Origin: Neobittarella massiliensis (ex Bilen et al. 2018)
Lineage (GTDB): Bacteria; Bacillota; Clostridia; Oscillospirales; Ruminococcaceae
NCBI RefSeq assembly: GCF_900289145.1
Contig: NZ_OKQO01000005.1
Coordinates: 265,483 to 329,482, forward strand
DNA: 64,000 nucleotides
Direction: 5' to 3'
Shown: positions 60,453-64,000 of the stretch, piece by piece
Position numbering within the stretch: the first letter of the stretch is position 1
Layout: each line of letters begins with the position of its first letter
The notes under the pieces: generated by a model
Told to the model about the DNA's origin: nothing
The model's input: only the letters and a program-made list of their open reading frames with translations
Database searches by the model: none
Translations under genes and position numbers: made by a program

Positions 60453-61526
60453 ATGGACCGCGTTCTCTCCGTTCCTTTTAATCATCAGCAGCTGGCGCTT
60501 TTAGACCGCTATACAGCGGTGCCCGGCGCCTACAGTACGCTCATTCTGCAGGCGTTGGCAGAAGCCCAGCCCGGGTGTCAGCAGGCGCAGCTGTCTTCCC
60601 CCGCGCCGCCGCCCCCCAAACGCAAGCAGTTGGCCCAGCACCTTTTAGAGCCGGGCACCGGCATAGCCGTAGAGGTAAAGGCAGGTCAGGTACTGCGCAT
60701 CGCCCAGGTAGAGGGCGGGCAATGCGGCGACCTGAATGTATACAATCTGCAAAATGGACAGGAGCACTTACATGTAGGGCGCACCCGGCACCTGCACGGA
60801 CCGCACCCCACCACCGGCGATCTGCTGTGGTCTTGTGCCCCGTGGGAGCGGCCGCTCATGGCCATCCTGCAAAATACCGGCGTGTGTGACACCACCTTTG
60901 CCAGCTGCAGTACTTTGGGGTACAGCCACTTTTACAACATGCCCCAGCACATCAATTGCCAGCAGATGCAGATCGAGGCCCAGCGCGCCTATGGGATCGG
61001 ACCATGGCAAGAACACGATTCCTTTAATCTGTTCATGTACACCGTATCCGACAGCGAGGGAAACCCGGGCATTGACAGAAACGGGGCTGGGCCCAGTGAT
61101 TATATCGAGTTCTACGCCTTGACCGACGTTTTGGCTATCCCCAATGTCTGCGGCGACGACCTGGGCAAGACCAGCAATTTCTGGCAGAACCACCTGTCAG
61201 TTATCGTGGAGGAAGCTCTGCCCGAGGACCGGCAGAGAGCGGAAGGCTTTACAAAGCCGTATCAAAATTCTGTTGTCCCGGTACCTTATCAAATGAAAGA
61301 GGTACCGCTGCGCAGAGATCCAGACTATACGCCCCATTTTCCCCACCTGCCGCTACGTATCCATCAAGTCGAGGTGGTGCTGAGCGAACAGGACCAACAA
61401 AAGCTCGATGCCGTGCATAATCCCGGTCTCTATGGGGATGATCTGTGTGCTGCCCTGCGCGATATCGTGATGGACTGGGCCGATGCGAAGAACAACGCCT
61501 CGCTGCCCGGATACAGCCACCATTGA
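60453..61526 (+). CDS. DUF1989 (urea carboxylase-associated) family protein
   Basis: Residues ~65-270 of 357 match the DUF1989 pattern: IAVEVKAGQVLRIAQVEG, QCGDLNVYN, GDLLWSCAPWERPLMAIL, NLFMYT and YIEFYALTDVLAIPNVCG. DUF1989 proteins of the CgdA/CgdB type form carboxyguanidine deiminase in guanidine breakdown; others have unknown roles. Here a single longer protein carries a ~60-residue N-terminal extension with a proline run and a ~75-residue C-terminal extension, and no urea or guanidine carboxylase gene is nearby. Function as a metal-dependent C-N hydrolase is plausible but unproven. Confidence 0.8.
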   Translation: MDRVLSVPFNHQQLALLDRYTAVPGAYSTLILQALAEAQPGCQQAQLSSPAPPPPKRKQLAQHLLEPGTGIAVEVKAGQVLRIAQVEGGQCGDLNVYNLQNGQEHLHVGRTRHLHGPHPTTGDLLWSCAPWERPLMAILQNTGVCDTTFASCSTLGYSHFYNMPQHINCQQMQIEAQRAYGIGPWQEHDSFNLFMYTVSDSEGNPGIDRNGAGPSDYIEFYALTDVLAIPNVCGDDLGKTSNFWQNHLSVIVEEALPEDRQRAEGFTKPYQNSVVPVPYQMKEVPLRRDPDYTPHFPHLPLRIHQVEVVLSEQDQQKLDAVHNPGLYGDDLCAALRDIVMDWADAKNNASLPGYSHH

Positions 61527-61574
61527 GGATAACATCGTAAGGATGTAGGATCTTTTCGCGGAGGTGTTTGGAAT

Positions 61575-62516
61575 ATGATGCATACGATACATCGACCTTA
61601 TCCGCCGCTGGGGGCATTACCACCTACTACCGGCCCCAGCGACATTCAGCTACTGGTCGACTATCAGCGCGGGCACAGAGAAGACATGGCTGCCATTCGC
61701 GCTGAACAGGTGTTAACTGGCGTTTATACCCCTCAACGGCCCATCTCCTGCTGGGAGCAGACTGTGCCCGGCTATCGGGAAGAAGTGACGGTACGGCTTT
61801 ACAGACCTCAGGCGGAGGCAGACGCTACACCTGCCGTTTTGTACATGCACGGTGGCGCCTGGTGTAAAGGATCTATCGATACCACACACGAATACTGCTT
61901 GGCACTGGCAGATCTATCCGGGGCTCTGGTAGTCTCGGTGGCATATCATCTGGCACCGGAGTTTCCCTATCCCCACGGGATCGAGGACTGCTACCAGGTG
62001 CTCTGCTGGATGTGGAAACAGGCAGAGGTACTGGGGATCGACCGAGAGGATATCACCTTATCTGGCGATTCGGCAGGCGGCAATTTCTCTGCCGGTCTGT
62101 CACTTATGGTACGGGACCGCGGGGAAGTGTCGGTAAAAAATCAGATCCTGTTGTACCCCGGGCTCTCCATGCGCGCTGAAGATGGTGTAGGCGGGCGCGA
62201 TCCCGATGCTATGCTTTCGATGCAGATCGTGGTGGACTGGTATCTGGGTGGCGCCGCATCCCAGCAGCCCTATATTACACCTCTGGCTGCCGCCGATCTA
62301 TCTGGTCTGCCCCGCACCTTGTTGGCAGTGGCTGCGCTGGACGGTATGCGTTTTTGTCAGCGCACCTACGCCCAGGCGATCGAACAGGCTGGCAATATGA
62401 TCACAGTGGTGGAATTTGAAAATACGCCACATGGCTTTATCTGTGATCATCGCTGCCTGCAGCAGCTGGAGGATATGGCGAGTCTTGCGGCAGATTTTAT
62501 CAGAGAAAAATTATAA
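61575..62516 (+). CDS. Alpha/beta hydrolase, HSL/acetyl-esterase family
   Basis: The 313-residue enzyme has the oxyanion motif HGGAWCKGS (from residue 92), the nucleophile elbow GDSAGGN (Ser166), YHLAPEFPYP typical of the hormone-sensitive-lipase family, and a late histidine in TPHGFI. Such enzymes hydrolyse short-chain esters or carbamates. It is the last gene of the plus-strand operon and ends at a strong terminator. It could remove an acyl group from the substrate of the pathway. The ATG at 61575 has GGAGGTG upstream. Confidence 0.9.
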   Translation: MMHTIHRPYPPLGALPPTTGPSDIQLLVDYQRGHREDMAAIRAEQVLTGVYTPQRPISCWEQTVPGYREEVTVRLYRPQAEADATPAVLYMHGGAWCKGSIDTTHEYCLALADLSGALVVSVAYHLAPEFPYPHGIEDCYQVLCWMWKQAEVLGIDREDITLSGDSAGGNFSAGLSLMVRDRGEVSVKNQILLYPGLSMRAEDGVGGRDPDAMLSMQIVVDWYLGGAASQQPYITPLAAADLSGLPRTLLAVAALDGMRFCQRTYAQAIEQAGNMITVVEFENTPHGFICDHRCLQQLEDMASLAADFIREKL

Positions 62517-62530
62517 GTAGATCAGTTTAT

Positions 62531-62573
62531 AGAAAATAGAGTGCTCTCAAAAATGGAGAGCACTCTATTTTCT
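62531..62573 (+). terminator. Strong terminator of the plus-strand catabolic operon
   Basis: An 18-bp perfect stem (arms 62531-62548 and 62556-62573; core GAGTGCTCTC/GAGAGCACTC) with T-rich 3' arm. Confidence 0.9.
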
Positions 62574-62576
62574 ATA

Positions 62577-62877
62577 CTGCGATATCTTTTCTATCTGGTC
62601 ACTCTTGACGGCGGCTGGGCAAAAAGCGATCAGACCCCAACTTACAAAAACACAGTTGTTATAGAAAGAGACAAGCGAAAAACAACGCTGCAGCAGCGCT
62701 GATATCGATGTGAAACGAAAATATAAGTATATTGCACTTAGCCGAAATGTTCGCTGAGTATCTGCCCCAGATGCGGTGTGCGGCACTGTTATTGGATCAA
62801 CGAGGCCTTGAAGGTTCTGATCGACATATTTCCTTTTTGTTTCTAATAAAATGCATCTGACGGCATTTTAAGGCCAG
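62577..62877. other. Gene-free stretch
   Basis: No convincing gene or RNA. A short frame near 62,760-62,850 could encode CPRCGVRHCYW, a zinc-ribbon-like scrap, but it has no start and no support. Confidence 0.4.
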
Positions 62878-62909
62878 TTACGGGCGTTTATCAACGTATG
62901 GAAATGCAA

Positions 62910-63160
62910 TAATGGGTAATGGGTAGGAGCCCTTTGGGCGCAGTGTAATTCGAGGCAGTGCCGGCCATGATCCCGTCATGACCAGATCGCCTTGCCGGTA
63001 CCAGGTCACACAGGCGACAGTAGACAAGCTGTCACATCCAGTTATTCGACGGCCTGCTCTTCCTCTGGCAGCGGCACAAACAGCACTGGACAAACACTGC
63101 CACCGCCGACGGTGCACACATCCCAAACACCGGTGCGCAGCAGTGTGAGCAGGTAGGGCT
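62910..63160 (-). pseudogene. Decayed fragment of a PfkB-4-like kinase (C-terminal part)
   Basis: Read on the minus strand, the fragment gives LLRTGVWDVCTVGGGSVC, then PLPEEEQAVE and a TAA, matching LLRIGARGMYTIGGGRVC and PLPEGQQVVD of PfkB-4. After a frame change it gives TGCDSLSTVACVTWYRQGDL, then MTGSW and LRPKGSYPL, matching TGCGNSSTAAACVAWCQQNDL, MTGIM and LRQKGPYPL. The relic therefore came from a gene of the same GCGN-type subfamily. It carries a stop codon, at least one frameshift, and no N-terminal part. Confidence 0.75.
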
Positions 63161-63179
63161 GCCGCCAATATAAGAATAG

Positions 63180-63227
63180 CAAAAATCCCGATAGACCGCA
63201 TGCCCATGCAATCTATCGGGATTTTTG
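63180..63227 (-). terminator. Intrinsic terminator of the 5S-tRNA cluster
   Basis: AAAAATCCCGATAGA and TCTATCGGGATTTTT form a 15-bp perfect stem directly after tRNA-Thr. Confidence 0.9.
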
Positions 63228-63228
63228 T

Positions 63229-63304
63229 TGGAGCTGCTAACCAGATTCGAACTGGTGACCTCATCCTTACCAAGGATGTGCTCTGCCACCTGAGCCATAG
63301 CAGC
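63229..63304 (-). tRNA. tRNA-Thr (anticodon GGT)
   Basis: The 76-nt cloverleaf starts GCTGCTATGGCTCAG, has anticodon arm CATCC-TTGGTAA-GGATG, T-arm GTTCGAATC, acceptor closure TAGCAGC and an encoded CCA. Confidence 0.97.
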
Positions 63305-63309
63305 CTATT

Positions 63310-63385
63310 TGGCAGGGGCAGAAGGACTTGAACCCTCGGCACGCGGTTTTGGAGACCGCTGCTCTACCAACTGAGCTATACCCCT
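63310..63385 (-). tRNA. tRNA-Trp (anticodon CCA)
   Basis: The 76-nt cloverleaf starts AGGGGTATAGCTCAG, has anticodon arm GCGGT-CTCCAAA-ACCGC, T-loop GTTCAAGTC and an encoded CCA. Confidence 0.97.
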
Positions 63386-63419
63386 ATCTCTTTAGTTATA
63401 ATAACTACTAAAGTTCAAA

Positions 63420-63496
63420 TGGTGGGCCTTCAGGGACTCGAACCCCGGACCGACCGGTTATGAGCCGGTTGCTCTAACCAACTGAGCTAAAGGCCC
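63420..63496 (-). tRNA. tRNA with CAT anticodon (Met, or Ile2 modified by TilS)
   Basis: The 77-nt cloverleaf starts GGGCCTTTAGCTCAG, has anticodon arm ACCGG-CTCATAA-CCGGT and an encoded CCA. It is not an initiator type. Body features do not let me decide between elongator Met and AUA-reading Ile2. Confidence 0.93.
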
Positions 63497-63501
63497 AAAA
63501 A

Positions 63502-63577
63502 TGGCTCCCCCTGTTGGGCTCGAACCAACGACCCTGCGGTTAACAGCCGCATGCTCTACCGACTGAGCTAAGGAGGA
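63502..63577 (-). tRNA. tRNA-Asn (anticodon GTT)
   Basis: The 76-nt cloverleaf starts TCCTCCTTAGCTCAG, has anticodon arm TGCGG-CTGTTAA-CCGCA and an encoded CCA. Confidence 0.97.
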
Positions 63578-63633
63578 ATATCTGTGTCCTTACAGACACC
63601 TATATAAAAGGGACAAAACCCTTATATAAACGA

Positions 63634-63752
63634 GTGTCGGCGTCTACCTATTTTTCCAGGCAGCTTCCCGCCAAGTATCTTCGGCACAACATAGCTTAAC
63701 TTCTGTGTTCGGGATGGGAACAGGTGGATCCTATGCGTCATCAACACCGACT
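63634..63752 (-). rRNA. rrf: 5S ribosomal RNA
   Basis: On the minus strand the RNA runs from AGTCGGTGTTGATG through the conserved CCACCTGTTCCCATCCCGAA, CACAGAAGTTAAGC and GGCGGGAAGCTGCCTGG to ACGCCGACAC, which pairs with the 5' end. The length of ~118 nt is normal. It is followed by four tRNA genes and preceded by tRNA-Glu rather than directly by 23S rRNA. Confidence 0.95.
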
Positions 63753-63762
63753 CTATATATGA

Positions 63763-63793
63763 ATATCAGCTCTCGCTGTACCCAACTTGTCAA
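63763..63793 (-). promoter_or_regulatory. Possible promoter of the 5S-tRNA cluster
   Basis: On the minus strand a perfect TTGACA (63788-63793) and TGATAT (63763-63768) with a long 19-base spacer, placing the start at the 5S 5' end. The -10 box is weak. Confidence 0.4.
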
Positions 63794-63914
63794 AAAAGGT
63801 TTCCGGTCGCCTTCTCGCTTTGCCCTGTGACCCGAAAAACACTGCGTTTTGCCCCAGCAAAACTGATGAACTTTGTTCATCAAAGGGTTTTTCTAGCCAC
63901 AACGCTCTGCGTTG

Positions 63915-63989
63915 TGGTGACCCGTGGGGGAATCGAACCCCCGTTACCGGCGTGAGAGGCCGGTGTCTTAACCGCTTGACCAACGGGCC
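63915..63989 (-). tRNA. tRNA-Glu (anticodon CTC)
   Basis: The 75-nt cloverleaf starts GGCCCGTTGGTCAAG, has anticodon arm CCGGC-CTCTCAC-GCCGG, T-arm GGTTCGATTCC and an encoded CCA. Hairpins CCACAACGC/GCGTTGTGG and GATGAAC/GTTCATC follow in the 160 bases before the 5S gene. Confidence 0.96.
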
Positions 63990-64000
63990 ATGTGGTGCAC

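Noticed and set aside
62740..62850. Zinc-ribbon-like frame (CPRCGVRHCYW) as a transposase remnant
   Set aside because: Only about 30 codons, no start, no flanking repeats and no second zinc pair; too little evidence.
63753..63983. 76-codon frame at the right end
   Set aside because: It overlaps tRNA-Glu and the spacer before 5S rRNA and is not coding.

Overview
The window reads as a GC-rich, spore-forming member of the Clostridia, most likely of the Oscillospiraceae/Ruminococcaceae type. This rests on a BofA homologue beside a YaaL-like gene, the block rnj-gdpP-rplI-dnaB-tilS-hpt-ftsH, a NifS/IscU/MnmA run, GdpP (c-di-AMP turnover), frequent GTG and TTG starts, and standard sigma-A promoters. 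The taxonomy is an inference from gene content and order; no marker search was possible.

Layout. 1-2.9 kb: start of a branched-chain aminotransferase, glutamate dehydrogenase, a zinc-ribbon TM2 membrane protein and the RNase P RNA gene. 2.9-5.5 kb: small XRE-type regulators, including four paralogues repeated at an exact 324-bp period, facing a sigma-region-4-like gene across a region full of palindromes. 5.5-10 kb: DUF3788, a GNAT enzyme, BofA, YaaL-like DUF2508, RNase R and SecG. 10-16.3 kb: a MerR/TipAS regulator, then an ABC-2 exporter operon divergent from a NarL-type two-component system with a 14-bp perfect palindrome between them. 16.3-17.35 kb: an AT-rich island with one acetyltransferase. 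17.35-25 kb: two large anchored surface proteins, a tiny membrane protein, and a divergent ECF sigma factor that continues into a probable membrane segment and an extracytoplasmic beta domain. 25-44 kb: core genes (topoisomerase IV-like pair, FtsH, Hpt, TilS, DnaB, L9, GdpP, RNase J, RNase HI, NifS, IscU, MnmA).

44-63 kb is the accessory region. It holds two copies of a three-gene module (PfkB-type kinase, SIS-domain isomerase/deglycase-like protein, BtpA/SgcQ-family TIM barrel), one on each strand. Between and around them are an RpiR regulator, a frameshifted MATE gene, a Crp/Fnr regulator, two further PfkB kinases, a HAD phosphatase, an SDR enzyme and a BMP-type binding lipoprotein with no transporter partners. 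The plus-strand copy continues into an isochorismatase-like hydrolase, a DUF1989 protein and an esterase. Together these suggest uptake and breakdown of one or more phosphorylatable, nitrogen-bearing sugar conjugates; the substrate cannot be read from the sequence.

63.2-64 kb: five tRNA genes and a 5S rRNA gene on the minus strand, with a decayed PfkB fragment just past their terminator. Three genes look broken: the MATE transporter (one-base insertion), a coiled-coil membrane protein (in-frame TAA and no clear start) and the PfkB fragment.
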